The notes under the pieces: model-generated
Databases searched by the model: none
Told to the model about the DNA's origin: nothing
Seen by the model: the letters and a program-made list of their open reading frames with translations, nothing else
Translations under genes and position numbers: made by a program
In this document: one piece after another, positions 35,031 to 42,956 of the stretch
Numbering within the stretch: the first letter of the stretch is position 1
Layout of the letters: each line of letters starts with the position of its first letter
NCBI GenBank assembly: GCA_015487235.1
Contig: WFQC01000194.1
Span: 1-53,745 of the forward strand
Direction: 5' to 3'
Length of the DNA: 53,745 nucleotides
Source of the DNA: Alteromonadaceae bacterium
GTDB lineage: Bacteria; Pseudomonadota; Gammaproteobacteria; Enterobacterales; Alteromonadaceae

Positions 35031-35077
35031 TTAATAAGATAACGTATTGGCTTATTTAATAATAAAAGAAGGAAAAT

Positions 35078-35386
35078 ATGATGAATAATATTAGTTTAAT
35101 AAAGGTTACAGGTTTTGTTTGTTTCTTAGCCTCATTTTCATTTTTAGTGAGTGCTAACAATCAAATCACCACAGGAAAAGAGTTAGCGCAAAAACTACCC
35201 AGCAAAGCTGATAATTTTTCTAATTTAATCAGTAAACTAGATAATAATAAAGATGGTTTATTAAACCAATCTGAAGTGGCGCTTAGTAATAACACTTTTT
35301 TAAAGAATGCCTTTGCTCAAATTGATCAAGATAACAATTTAGCGATCAGTAAAGCAGAATTTAATGCTTATATCGCTAAAAAATAA
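35078..35386 (+). CDS. Secreted EF-hand domain protein
   Basis: The 102-aa protein has a signal peptide (about 1-27, ending LVSA|NN) and two EF-hand calcium-binding loops: 'DNNKDGLLNQSE' and 'DQDNNLAISKAE'. Each has Asp/Asn at positions 1, 3 and 5 and Glu at 12. It should bind Ca2+ in the periplasm or outside the cell. A GAAGGAA site precedes tandem ATGs at 35078 and 35081. It sits behind a sigma-54 promoter with GlrR-type sites, so the divergent GlrK/GlrR system is its likely regulator. Confidence 0.9.
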   Translation: MMNNISLIKVTGFVCFLASFSFLVSANNQITTGKELAQKLPSKADNFSNLISKLDNNKDGLLNQSEVALSNNTFLKNAFAQIDQDNNLAISKAEFNAYIAKK

Positions 35387-35431
35387 TGATACCAACCAAT
35401 AACCATAACAGAGCAACAACCTCCCAATTTT

Positions 35432-35466
35432 GCCGATTGTCTCCAACCAGTGATCGGCCTTTTTTT
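35432..35466 (+). terminator. Rho-independent terminator after EF-hand gene
   Basis: Arms GCCGAT (35432-35437) and ATCGGC (35453-35458) enclose a 15-nt loop and are followed by CTTTTTTT. It ends just upstream of the next gene's ribosome site. Confidence 0.75.
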
Positions 35467-35479
35467 ACAGGTGAAGAAT

Positions 35480-35785
35480 ATGGCTGCAACAATGCCTCGC
35501 TATATACAAGTAAATGATTGGATTTTTGAAATAAAAACCATAAGAGCCCTAAGAGTAAAAAATTATGGAGAACCTTATTCTGCTATCGCCAATATTAATA
35601 TTAATGGTGACAATGCTTATATTGACGGTTTGCTAACCCGAGAAGATCAACAGTTCAACCGACAAGACTACCAAGCTTTCGTTGATTTTTGTCAGCAAGT
35701 TGCAATTAAAAATGTTGCCTTTGATCGTTTCAAAAATTTGGAATGCTTTACCAATTTAATTAAAACCGAAGATTTTGTCGCTTAA
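35480..35785 (+). CDS. Hypothetical cytoplasmic protein
   Basis: The 101-aa protein starts MAATMPRYIQVNDWIFEIKT. It has no signal peptide or membrane helix. Its early strand-rich part 'INGDNAYIDGLLTREDQQF' is followed by a helical end. I start at 35480, where CAGGTGAAG is well placed; the open frame upstream overlaps the terminator's T-run. No named family is recognised. It lies between the EF-hand gene and oxyR and is probably expressed alone. Confidence 0.7.
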   Translation: MAATMPRYIQVNDWIFEIKTIRALRVKNYGEPYSAIANININGDNAYIDGLLTREDQQFNRQDYQAFVDFCQQVAIKNVAFDRFKNLECFTNLIKTEDFVA

Positions 35786-35888
35786 AAGCTATTTAAAATC
35801 TAAAGCATAATAATTTCTTGTGAATATTTTTGAAAAGCCTATTATAGAAATATTCATTATTTATAAGAAGCTATAATAGCCATAACCA

Positions 35889-36785
35889 ATGATCAGAGTT
35901 AAAGTTTTAGAATACTTACTTGCCGTTGCTGAACATAAGCATTTTGGTCATGCGGCTAAAGCTTGTTTTGTAAGCCAGCCAACACTTAGCGGGCAAATAA
36001 TGAAGCTTGAAGAAACGCTTGGTTTACAACTTATTGAGCGCCACCGCCACAATATAATGCTCACGCCAGCGGGCGAGCGTTTAGTGAAAGAAGCCCGTAA
36101 TGTCATTAAAGCAACACAGTCATTTGAAGACGCCGCAAAAGAGCTGCTTGATCCTTTTTCAGGTGATTTACATCTTGGTTTGATCCCAACATTAGCACCT
36201 TATTTATTACCCGTTATTATGGAAAGTTTAAATAATAACTTTCCTCGTATTAATTTTTATTTGCATGAAAATAAAACTCAACACCTTTTAGCCGATTTAA
36301 ATAATGGCAAACTCGATTTACTTATTTTACCTTGGTTAGAAGAAATGAATAGCTTTGAACGCTACGATTTATTTGCTGAGCCTTTAATTTTAGCCACACC
36401 GAAAAACCACCCATTGGCCAAGAAAAAAAGTGTGGTGTTAAATGATTTAAATGATCAGCAAATTCTAACCTTAGAAGATGGCCACTGCTTACGCGATCAA
36501 GCATTGGGCTATTGTTTTTCGGCAGGAGCAAATGAAGACAATCGCTTTCGCGCCACCAGTTTAGAAACATTACGCCATATGGTGGCCAATGGCTTAGGCA
36601 TAACACTTTTACCTAAATTAGCAACATTAGAAAGTAATCCTGCTAAAAATATTCGTTACATTCCTTTTAAAAAGCCTCAACCGACACGTCAAATTTCTTT
36701 AGTTATAAGGCCTAATTACTCGCGCATGGCCTGTGTGCGCGGTATTGTTAAAACCGTAAGAGATAGTGTTGATGGTATAATTTAA
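35889..36785 (+). CDS. oxyR: OxyR, hydrogen peroxide-sensing LysR regulator
   Basis: The 298-aa LysR-type protein has an N-terminal HTH ('LAVAEHKHFGHAAKACFVSQ', residues 11-30). Its effector domain has the redox cysteines C200 ('EDGHCLRDQA') and C209 ('GYCFSAGAN'), equivalent to C199 and C208 of E. coli OxyR. H2O2 oxidises them to a disulfide and turns on catalase, ahpC and related genes. The ahpF and ahpC genes lie a few kb away on the opposite strand, separated by one unrelated gene. The ribosome site before the ATG is weak. Confidence 0.96.
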   Translation: MIRVKVLEYLLAVAEHKHFGHAAKACFVSQPTLSGQIMKLEETLGLQLIERHRHNIMLTPAGERLVKEARNVIKATQSFEDAAKELLDPFSGDLHLGLIPTLAPYLLPVIMESLNNNFPRINFYLHENKTQHLLADLNNGKLDLLILPWLEEMNSFERYDLFAEPLILATPKNHPLAKKKSVVLNDLNDQQILTLEDGHCLRDQALGYCFSAGANEDNRFRATSLETLRHMVANGLGITLLPKLATLESNPAKNIRYIPFKKPQPTRQISLVIRPNYSRMACVRGIVKTVRDSVDGII

Positions 36786-36874
36786 ACTAGTACAATATAA
36801 CCCCTACACATAAGCTTTACCTTATTCAGTTCATAAAAGTTAAACTCTTTATTTGCACGCGTTATTCAAATACT

Positions 36875-38125
36875 TTAGATTGATTTTGCTATTTTTTTCA
36901 ATATATCTTTATGTTCTCCAAAAAGGCAAATAGCTTCACAGTTTTTTCGTAACTCACTGAATAAAATATAATGAATTTTTATCCCGCTATTTTTAATAGC
37001 AGGTCTTTGCAATTGTAACACTACTTCTTTTTCTCGTTTGTCAGGAATAATTAAATACAGCGATGGCATATTATCAGGAAAGGAGTAATACAAGTCGGTT
37101 AATCTTAAAATTCCCGAATAAATTGAAGTGCTTTTTTCAACCTCAAAAGCACACGTGATCTTATCACTGTCTTTTTCAAACCATAAAGCATCAATGAGCG
37201 TAATAGTTTTATAGGTGTCTTTATCTACGGCAAGTGCAGGAAATTGAGCTAAAGATAAAAATGACAAATTCTTTCCCCGAAAACTTTTACTTTTATCATT
37301 CACCGCAGCAATAACATCATAACCTATTGCATCTCCTATTGTTAAAATATGGTGCTGCATTTCAGTATGTAGATCTTCTTCCGCTATTTCGCTCAGAACT
37401 TCCTTGTGACGTTTTTGAATTTTTTTCTCAATCTTCAACAATTCTTCTTTTGAAAGTAATTCTGGTTTTACCAGTAATTTATTTTCGCCAATATCAAACA
37501 ATAAGCCAGCAAATGCGCCTAAATCAGTTGAAAGCTCTCTTTTATAATGACGATTAGTTTCTATGATTATTTCTCTCATACGCAAATATTCAGTCCAAGA
37601 ACCAAGTTTGATTTTCTCATCAAATAAAAGATTAAACCCTTTCACAATAGCGGTATTAAAAGGAGAGATAAAAGTAGGGTGTAAAAAATAGAGGATATTT
37701 GCAACAGCAGGACCTAAGCCTTTGATCTTTTTTTGATCAAGTAGAATTATCTCTTTAATAATTTGCTCTGCTTTTGTTGCATAAATGCATTTTTCGAGAA
37801 ACTGCCCAAAAGCAACTTTGTTTTCTTCATTTTCATAAATATCAGGAATACGCAGTTTTGGTTTCCAATAAAATGGGTGCGATGCCCCTTTAAATACTTG
37901 TTTTTGTTCTGTAATACAATTTAGAACAAATTCTAAAGACGAACCTTTAAAGTCATTACCAAAGCGATTATTTTTAATTTCTTCAATAACATTAAATACA
38001 CCACGTCTAATGGTTCTAAAGGCTTTTAACCTTTCATCATTGTTTATAAACCAACTATGAAAAACTGATTCGTTGTCTTTTTTGTATGTAGAAATCAACG
38101 TTGATAGCTCTTGTTCCATAGCCAT
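36875..38125 (-). CDS. Probable nuclease with HhH-like and PD-(D/E)xK-like motifs
   Basis: The 416-aa protein has a helical N-terminal half containing '[20 protein letters not shown]' (132-151), like a helix-hairpin-helix DNA-binding motif of DNA glycosylases. Its C-terminal domain has '[20 protein letters not shown]' (255-274), D312 in 'LIDALWF' and '[19 protein letters not shown]' (327-345). That order (E ... D ... ExE/K) resembles PD-(D/E)xK nucleases and restriction endonucleases. I do not assign a family. No methyltransferase is beside it. It separates oxyR from ahpF, which usually lie close together, so it looks like an inserted gene. Very AT-rich codons are used. Confidence 0.7.
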   Translation of the reverse strand: MAMEQELSTLISTYKKDNESVFHSWFINNDERLKAFRTIRRGVFNVIEEIKNNRFGNDFKGSSLEFVLNCITEQKQVFKGASHPFYWKPKLRIPDIYENEENKVAFGQFLEKCIYATKAEQIIKEIILLDQKKIKGLGPAVANILYFLHPTFISPFNTAIVKGFNLLFDEKIKLGSWTEYLRMREIIIETNRHYKRELSTDLGAFAGLLFDIGENKLLVKPELLSKEELLKIEKKIQKRHKEVLSEIAEEDLHTEMQHHILTIGDAIGYDVIAAVNDKSKSFRGKNLSFLSLAQFPALAVDKDTYKTITLIDALWFEKDSDKITCAFEVEKSTSIYSGILRLTDLYYSFPDNMPSLYLIIPDKREKEVVLQLQRPAIKNSGIKIHYILFSELRKNCEAICLFGEHKDILKKIAKSI

Positions 38126-38160
38126 ATTTTTATCCTTATTAATTGATTTTACTCATAATA

Positions 38161-38221
38161 AAAGTGATATAAACTAGCATAACAAAACACTCATGTAATG
38201 TATGCTAGTTTATATCGCTTT
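38161..38221 (-). terminator. Long hairpin terminator of ahpF
   Basis: Arms of 21 bases (38161-38181 and 38201-38221) are complementary except for one position, with a 19-nt loop. The arms contain GATATAAACTAGCATA and its complement. On the minus strand the hairpin is followed by TTATT. It lies 8 nt after the ahpF stop and 36 nt before the start of the nuclease gene. The unusual length could also mark a palindromic insertion. Confidence 0.6.
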
Positions 38222-38229
38222 AAATAATA

Positions 38230-39813
38230 TCAATTAGTCAACTCTGCTGTACTTACAATAGGCGTTCTAATTAAATAATCAAAAGCCCCTAATGCGGCAT
38301 TAGCCCCACTGCCCATGGCAATAATAATTTGCTTATAAGGCACATTCGTCACATCGCCAGCGGCAAAAACACCTGCCATTGAAGTTTCACCACGTGCATT
38401 AGTGATTATTTCGCCTCGTTCAGTTAATTCAATATCACCTTGTAAAAACTCTGTATTTGGAACCAAGCCTATTTGCACGAAAATTCCCGATAAATCAATG
38501 CGGTGGCTTTCACCATTACGGCGATCAGTATAACTTAGCCCTGTGACTTTTTTACCATTACCAATAACTTCTGTGGTTTGTGCATTCGTTATAATCGTAA
38601 TATTACTTAACGAATTAGCCTTGTTTTGTAAAACCTGATCAGCCCTTAATTTACTATCAAATTCAAGTACAGTAACATGCTCAACAATACCAGCTAAATC
38701 AATCGCCGCTTCAATACCTGAGTTACCACCACCAATAACCGCTACTTTTTTACCTTTAAAAAGAGGTCCATCACAGTGAGGACAATAAGCCACACCTTTG
38801 CCACTATATTCTATTTCACCAGCAACATTCATTTTTCTCCAACGTGCTCCCGTTGCTAGTAATACACTGCGGCTAGTAAGCATAGCGCCGTTTTCAAGTG
38901 CAACTTCAATTAAACCCGTTTCGCTATTTTTGCTGATCTTTTTAGCGCGATTATTGTTCATAATATCAACATGATATTCACGCACATGCGCTTCTAAATT
39001 AGCCACAAGTTTAGGGCCATCGGTTGCTTTTACCGAAATAAAATTTTCTATCGCCATAGTATCAGCAACTTGACCACCAAAACGCTCTGCAACAACACCG
39101 GTATTAATGCCTTTGCGTGCAGCATAAATGGCAGCAGACGCTCCTGCAGGGCCTCCACCAACGACAAGAAAATCAAAATTTTCTTTATCGTTAAGTTTTT
39201 CAGCTTGTTTAGCACCTGCATTTTTATCAAGCTTATTTAAAATTTCAACAAGCGTAATACGTCCTTGACTAAAAAGTTGATCATTTAAATAAACGCTAGG
39301 AACGGCCATCACATCACGGTCAAACACTTCGGTTTGAAATAAGGCACCATCGATCATCGTGGGTTTAATCTTAGGGTTTATTGCTGCCATCATGTTAAGC
39401 GCTTGTACCACTTCAGGACAGTTTTGGCAGCTTAGTGAAATATAAATTTCAAATTTATATTCTCCGTCAAGCTGTTTTATTTGTTCGATGGATTCTTCAC
39501 TAATTTTTAAAGGATGCGAGCCACTGTGCAGCAATGCCATCACCAACGAAGTAAATTCATGCCCCATTGGTAAACCCGCAAAACGAATTTCACTCCCTGT
39601 TGCTACACTTTTAATCAGCATAGAAGGTACGCGTTCATGACTGTTATCACCTTGCACTTGAGTAATTAATGATGAAAGTTCAACAATCTCATTAACCAGT
39701 GCATTTAATTCTTTTGACTTGGGGCTATCATCGGTAAAAGTAACAAGCTCTACCGGTGTTTTTAAATTTTGTAAATAACTTTGCAGTTGGGTTTTTAAGT
39801 TTGCATCTAACAT
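38230..39813 (-). CDS. ahpF: Alkyl hydroperoxide reductase subunit F
   Basis: The 527-aa protein (from the second of two tandem ATGs, since GGAG is 6 nt from it and 3 nt from the first) has the AhpF layout. N-terminal thioredoxin-like domains carry C130-x2-C133 ('[10 protein letters not shown]', numbered from the first ATG), followed by an FAD-binding '[12 protein letters not shown]' and the second redox pair C344-x2-C347 ('AYCPHCDGP'). It transfers electrons from NADH through FAD to the AhpC disulfide. It is downstream of ahpC in the same direction, with a structured 178-nt spacer between. Confidence 0.97.
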   Translation of the reverse strand: MLDANLKTQLQSYLQNLKTPVELVTFTDDSPKSKELNALVNEIVELSSLITQVQGDNSHERVPSMLIKSVATGSEIRFAGLPMGHEFTSLVMALLHSGSHPLKISEESIEQIKQLDGEYKFEIYISLSCQNCPEVVQALNMMAAINPKIKPTMIDGALFQTEVFDRDVMAVPSVYLNDQLFSQGRITLVEILNKLDKNAGAKQAEKLNDKENFDFLVVGGGPAGASAAIYAARKGINTGVVAERFGGQVADTMAIENFISVKATDGPKLVANLEAHVREYHVDIMNNNRAKKISKNSETGLIEVALENGAMLTSRSVLLATGARWRKMNVAGEIEYSGKGVAYCPHCDGPLFKGKKVAVIGGGNSGIEAAIDLAGIVEHVTVLEFDSKLRADQVLQNKANSLSNITIITNAQTTEVIGNGKKVTGLSYTDRRNGESHRIDLSGIFVQIGLVPNTEFLQGDIELTERGEIITNARGETSMAGVFAAGDVTNVPYKQIIIAMGSGANAALGAFDYLIRTPIVSTAELTN

Positions 39814-39885
39814 CATAATCTCCAGATTTGTTAGGCGAAAAGGAGCGCCATACTATTAATAAGTAGGCGCATAACTTGGTTTAGT

Positions 39886-39986
39886 ACCAATTTCACAAAC
39901 GAGGTGATCATTAAGTGAGAGGCTGCTTAGCTTTCAGCTTGAATAGTATTCAATCAAATAGAGCAGCCGCCGCTAATGAAATTGGT
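39886..39986. repeat. Nested inverted repeats between ahpC and ahpF
   Basis: An outer 10-bp pair, ACCAATTTCA (39886-39895) and TGAAATTGGT (39977-39986), encloses an inner pair, GCTGCT (39922-39927) and AGCAGC (39962-39967), with a small palindrome GAATAGTATTC (39941-39951) at the centre. It forms a cruciform-like structure on the ahpC-ahpF transcript. It may attenuate read-through so that ahpF is made at a lower level than ahpC, or it may be an intergenic repeat. Confidence 0.5.
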
Positions 39987-39994
39987 TTAAAGGC

Positions 39995-40564
39995 TTAAAT
40001 TTTGCCAACTAAATCAAGTGATGGTGCTAACGTGTCTGCACCAGGTTGCCACGCAGCAGGGCAAACCTCACCGTCATGCTCTGCTACATATTGAGCTGCT
40101 TTAATTTTACGAAGAAGTTCTGCAGCGCTACGACCAATGCCTAAATCGTGTACTTCTGCAATTTTAATTTCACCTTCAGGGTTAACAACAAAAGTACCGC
40201 GTAATGCCAAGCCTTCTTCTTCAATCATCACACCAAAGTTACGAGTAATTTGGCCTGTTGGGTCGCCAAGCATTGGGTATTTAATTTTGTTAATGGTGTC
40301 TGACGCATCGTGCCACGCTTTATGTGTAAAATGCGTATCTGTTGATACTGAATAGACTTCAACACCCATTTTTTGTAGCTCATCATAATGATCAGCCATA
40401 TCGCCTAATTCAGTAGGGCAAACAAAGGTAAAATCAGCAGGGTAAAAAAAGAATACTGCCCATTTTCCTGCTACATCAGCTTCGGTTACATCAACAAATT
40501 CGCCGTTATGAAAGGCTGTTGTTTTGAATGGTAATAGTTTGGTATTGATAATTGATTGAGTCAT
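39995..40564 (-). CDS. ahpC: Peroxiredoxin AhpC
   Basis: The 189-aa protein is a typical 2-Cys peroxiredoxin. It has the peroxidatic C49 in 'FTFVCPTELGDMADHY' and the resolving C168 in 'HDGEVCPAAWQPG'. It reduces hydrogen peroxide and alkyl hydroperoxides and is re-reduced by AhpF. A strong ribosome site GAGGAAAT precedes the ATG. A palindrome between 40623 and 40651 is a likely OxyR operator. Confidence 0.98.
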   Translation of the reverse strand: MTQSIINTKLLPFKTTAFHNGEFVDVTEADVAGKWAVFFFYPADFTFVCPTELGDMADHYDELQKMGVEVYSVSTDTHFTHKAWHDASDTINKIKYPMLGDPTGQITRNFGVMIEEEGLALRGTFVVNPEGEIKIAEVHDLGIGRSAAELLRKIKAAQYVAEHDGEVCPAAWQPGADTLAPSLDLVGKI

Positions 40565-40622
40565 CTTAATTTCCTCTTGGTTAAGTTAATCATGGTTTGC
40601 TTTAAGATGGGCTCAGTTTAAT

Positions 40623-40651
40623 CAATCGATTATTTTAAGTATAATCGATTG
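40623..40651 (-). promoter_or_regulatory. Palindromic operator upstream of ahpC, probably OxyR site
   Basis: CAATCGATTAT (40623-40633) and ATAATCGATTG (40641-40651) are perfect 11-bp inverted arms around a 7-bp spacer, 59 nt upstream of the ahpC start. LysR-type regulators bind such dyads, and ahpC is a standard OxyR target. OxyR is encoded in this window. The arms do not copy the E. coli ATAG half-site exactly, so the identification is an inference. Confidence 0.5.
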
Positions 40652-40686
40652 TATTGATTATAATGATAGAAAATTCCTATCAAGCA

Positions 40687-42036
40687 CTAGTGATGCTTTT
40701 TACTGCTTTGATTTGACCGCCTAGCATTATGCGGTGTACTTGCTTTACTACGCTGATTATAGCTACGGCTGGGTTGTCGCGTTATTTTAGTTTCAACTTT
40801 ATGAGTGCGTGTTATTTCACCATTTCCGCTATGTTTTGACCGTGTCACTGTTTTTGTACGTACCACATCAATATTTCTTTTATTATTGTATTGTTTATTA
40901 ATACGCATTTTGTCTGTACTTTGCTGGCGATGATTAGCTTCTGCTGATTTTGCGAACTTTTTAGATGATTGCCCCTTAATCACCTCTGCTCTGTAACCTG
41001 TATGCTTTTTCAGTTTTTGTGTCACTTGTTGGTGTTTATTAACTGCTTTGCTATTTAGATGAGCCTTTGTCGGATTATTCCGAGCAACATACTGATGTTT
41101 AAGAGCTTTTTGTAAACCACCACTACGGGCTATTTTACGCTCATGTAGACTTGGTCTATTACTGTGATAACGCTGTTTTAAGTGACCTGTAGAATAGGCA
41201 ACACCTCTGCGATGTACAGGGTTATGTTGCCACCGACGTGCGTGAGTATTTTTAACCAAACGTCCATAACTGTAGTGACGACGAGTATTATGATAATTTG
41301 TCACTACAATATGACGTTCACTCCAATGAAAAGCACTAAAGAAAAAGTTAAACGAAATATGTACACCACTATGCCAATAAAAGGGGCCATGACTAGCACG
41401 ATAAAGATGTCTGTGATGACGACTTATTTCCCAATAGATTGGCGGATAATGCGCCCAATGCCAATCGCCATAAACATAGCGAGTATCGTAGTAAGGCACA
41501 TAAATTACTTCAGGTTGGGCTGGTTCAATAATAATGGTTTTTTGTTCGCGAATAATTTTAACATTATCCATGTTATTTAAATTACCAGCCAATTCTGCTT
41601 TTTGCCTAAGTGTTTGAATACTTGCTAAGACCTGTTCTTCATTAGCTAAAAAGGCATCACCAAGTTTTTGTGTCCATTGCAAATCATCATTTAAACGTTT
41701 TAGTACACTGGGAAATGCCATCAGTGCTTTTACGCTAGCATCCCAATCTTTATTGGCAACTTGTAGTGCTATTTCATCTTTATCAAGATCAGGGTTATTT
41801 TCTAAATAACGTTGCGCTTGAATAACTTCTAAAGGATAAGTTGAGGCAATTAAAATATGCGTAAGCAGAGCATCAGGATACAGTGCTATCGGTGCTAATA
41901 TTTGTGCTAATTCTGCTTGGCTAAAAACAACTTGGGTTGATGAGTTTACCTCATTATTACGGGCAGAAGCACTAACACTTACCAGCCCTAACGCGACAAC
42001 ACCTAATAATGTGATAGCATATTTATTAATATTCAT
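40687..42036 (-). CDS. DUF3300 exported protein
   Basis: The 449-aa protein starts MNINKYAITLLGVVALGLVS (signal peptide about 1-25) and has the DUF3300 domain, with 'LAPIALYPDALLTHILIAST' and 'PEVIYVPYYDTRYVYGDW'. The C-terminal half is low complexity, rich in His, Arg, Lys and Ser. I moved the start to the ATG at 42034-42036. The longer reading begins with a GTG that overlaps the AAGGTG ribosome site, and the ATG has AAGGTG 6 nt upstream. A RTTCAG-N5-RTTCAG box lies 54 nt before it. It is downstream of the XRE-2TM gene. Confidence 0.85.
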   Translation of the reverse strand: MNINKYAITLLGVVALGLVSVSASARNNEVNSSTQVVFSQAELAQILAPIALYPDALLTHILIASTYPLEVIQAQRYLENNPDLDKDEIALQVANKDWDASVKALMAFPSVLKRLNDDLQWTQKLGDAFLANEEQVLASIQTLRQKAELAGNLNNMDNVKIIREQKTIIIEPAQPEVIYVPYYDTRYVYGDWHWAHYPPIYWEISRHHRHLYRASHGPFYWHSGVHISFNFFFSAFHWSERHIVVTNYHNTRRHYSYGRLVKNTHARRWQHNPVHRRGVAYSTGHLKQRYHSNRPSLHERKIARSGGLQKALKHQYVARNNPTKAHLNSKAVNKHQQVTQKLKKHTGYRAEVIKGQSSKKFAKSAEANHRQQSTDKMRINKQYNNKRNIDVVRTKTVTRSKHSGNGEITRTHKVETKITRQPSRSYNQRSKASTPHNARRSNQSSKKHH

Positions 42037-42090
42037 AATGTTCACCTTGTTTAAAATTACTCACAGTAATATCATCTTAAACAAGGCAAA

Positions 42091-42107
42091 CTGAATAGAA
42101 GCTGAAC
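42091..42107 (-). promoter_or_regulatory. RTTCAG-N5-RTTCAG box for DUF3300 gene
   Basis: On the minus strand it reads GTTCAG-CTTCT-ATTCAG, the same direct-repeat pattern and 11-bp periodicity as the boxes at 25952 and 25995. 54 nt separate it from the start codon. It falls just after the end of the upstream XRE gene. Confidence 0.5.
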
Positions 42108-42110
42108 AGT

Positions 42111-42605
42111 TTAAAGCTTGCGCCCTAAGCGCTTTTCTATTTGCTTTTTCTCCCAATTTGCACCAAAAAAATTGCCTATTTCAAATACACTTAAGCCATG
42201 ACTCACCAAGCCAATGCCCCAGCCTAAGGCCACCCACCACGCCCAAATATATTCTGGGGTTAGTATAAAATTAATAACAAAAACAATCGCTACCACTAAA
42301 ACATATTGTATGGCATGCGTATAAAAAGCCTTAATATCACGAACATGCTCAATAACTTGCTGTTCTTCTAACGGCAATGTTGTGGCCTTTTTTGTGTTTA
42401 CGCTTTGTTCAGATGCATTCATAGTGCTCTCCTGCTGTAATTCATCTATAGGGGTTTCAAACACAGCAGCCAAGGATTTTAAAGACTCTAAGCCAGCTTT
42501 TTGTCCTCTTTCAATACGTTGAATAGTTCTTACACTTAAACCGCTAAATTCCGCTAATTGCTCTTGCGACCAACCACGTTGTAATCTTAGTTTTCGAACG
42601 ATCAT
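42111..42605 (-). CDS. XRE-family regulator with 2TM domain
   Basis: The 164-aa protein has an N-terminal HTH ('RLQRGWSQEQLAEFSGLSVR', residues 6-25, then 'TIQRIERGQKA'). A linker and a C-terminal 2TM domain with two membrane helices ('AIQYVLVVAIVFVINFILT', then 'AWWVALGWGIGLVSHGLSVF') follow. I start at the ATG at 42603-42605, where AAGGAAT lies 7 nt upstream. An open frame continues 34 codons further but adds no HTH residues. It probably regulates its own operon with the DUF3300 gene. Confidence 0.85.
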   Translation of the reverse strand: MIVRKLRLQRGWSQEQLAEFSGLSVRTIQRIERGQKAGLESLKSLAAVFETPIDELQQESTMNASEQSVNTKKATTLPLEEQQVIEHVRDIKAFYTHAIQYVLVVAIVFVINFILTPEYIWAWWVALGWGIGLVSHGLSVFEIGNFFGANWEKKQIEKRLGRKL

Positions 42606-42710
42606 TGTAAATTCCTTATGTTGCTGTTCGAGATGAATTATTAACAAAAAGTACGCTATTGATAACGTCACCAAACTGACATTAACCTGACAGTTGTTTA
42701 AAAACAATAA

Positions 42711-42879
42711 CTTATACCCATGTTACATCAAGATACAGGATTCAGCTGGAATTAGAAACGCTTTTTAGGCAAGGCATTGATTGAAGAGAATGGTTGTTCC
42801 CTTGTCGAAATCAATAACGTAGCATAAAGCGTTTACAAACCAGCAAGGTTGATCTGTTATTTATTCGAGTTGGTATAAG
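42711..42879. repeat. Palindromic intergenic element (169 bp)
   Basis: Terminal inverted repeats CTTATACCCA (42711-42720) and TTGGTATAAG (42870-42879) enclose further pairs: AAACGCTTT/AAAGCGTTT and ATTGATT (42776-42782)/AATCAAT (42809-42815). The element could fold over nearly its whole length. The segment 42809-42826 matches 16 of 18 bases at 12859-12876. It carries no gene. It looks like a small MITE-like or REP-like element; other copies would be expected elsewhere in the genome. Confidence 0.6.
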
Positions 42880-42904
42880 TATTATTAAAACACGGTAATA
42901 AACC

Positions 42905-42936
42905 ATAAAAAAAGCGGGCTAAAAGCCCGCGATTTT
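42905..42936 (-). terminator. Rho-independent terminator of the amidohydrolase gene
   Basis: Arms GCGGGCT (42914-42920) and AGCCCGC (42924-42930) form a G+C-rich stem with a 3-nt loop. On the minus strand it is followed by a run of T's (AAAAAAA on the plus strand at 42907-42913). Confidence 0.92.
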
Positions 42937-42956
42937 AACGCAAAAGTAATCGTAAT

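Larger units (their letters stand above)
34697..35077. other. Divergent regulatory region of glrK and EF-hand gene (381 bp)
   Basis: No gene is present. It holds a TGTC-N10-GACA site (34760-34777), a TGTC-N10-AACA near-match (34871-34888), a sigma-54-type promoter (34942-34957) facing the EF-hand gene, and a large inverted repeat (34975-35030) in that gene's leader. No clear sigma-70 promoter for glrK was found. Confidence 0.7.
42606..42956. other. Intergenic region (351 bp) with palindromic element and terminator
   Basis: The gap between the XRE gene and the amidohydrolase gene holds the palindromic element (42711-42879), the amidohydrolase terminator (about 42905-42936), and upstream control sequences for the XRE gene. 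No gene is seen. Confidence 0.6.

Noticed and set aside
41182-41580. 132-aa open frame antisense to the DUF3300 gene
   Set aside because: It lies wholly inside a well supported gene on the other strand, in its repetitive His/Arg-rich part, with no ribosome site or recognisable domain.
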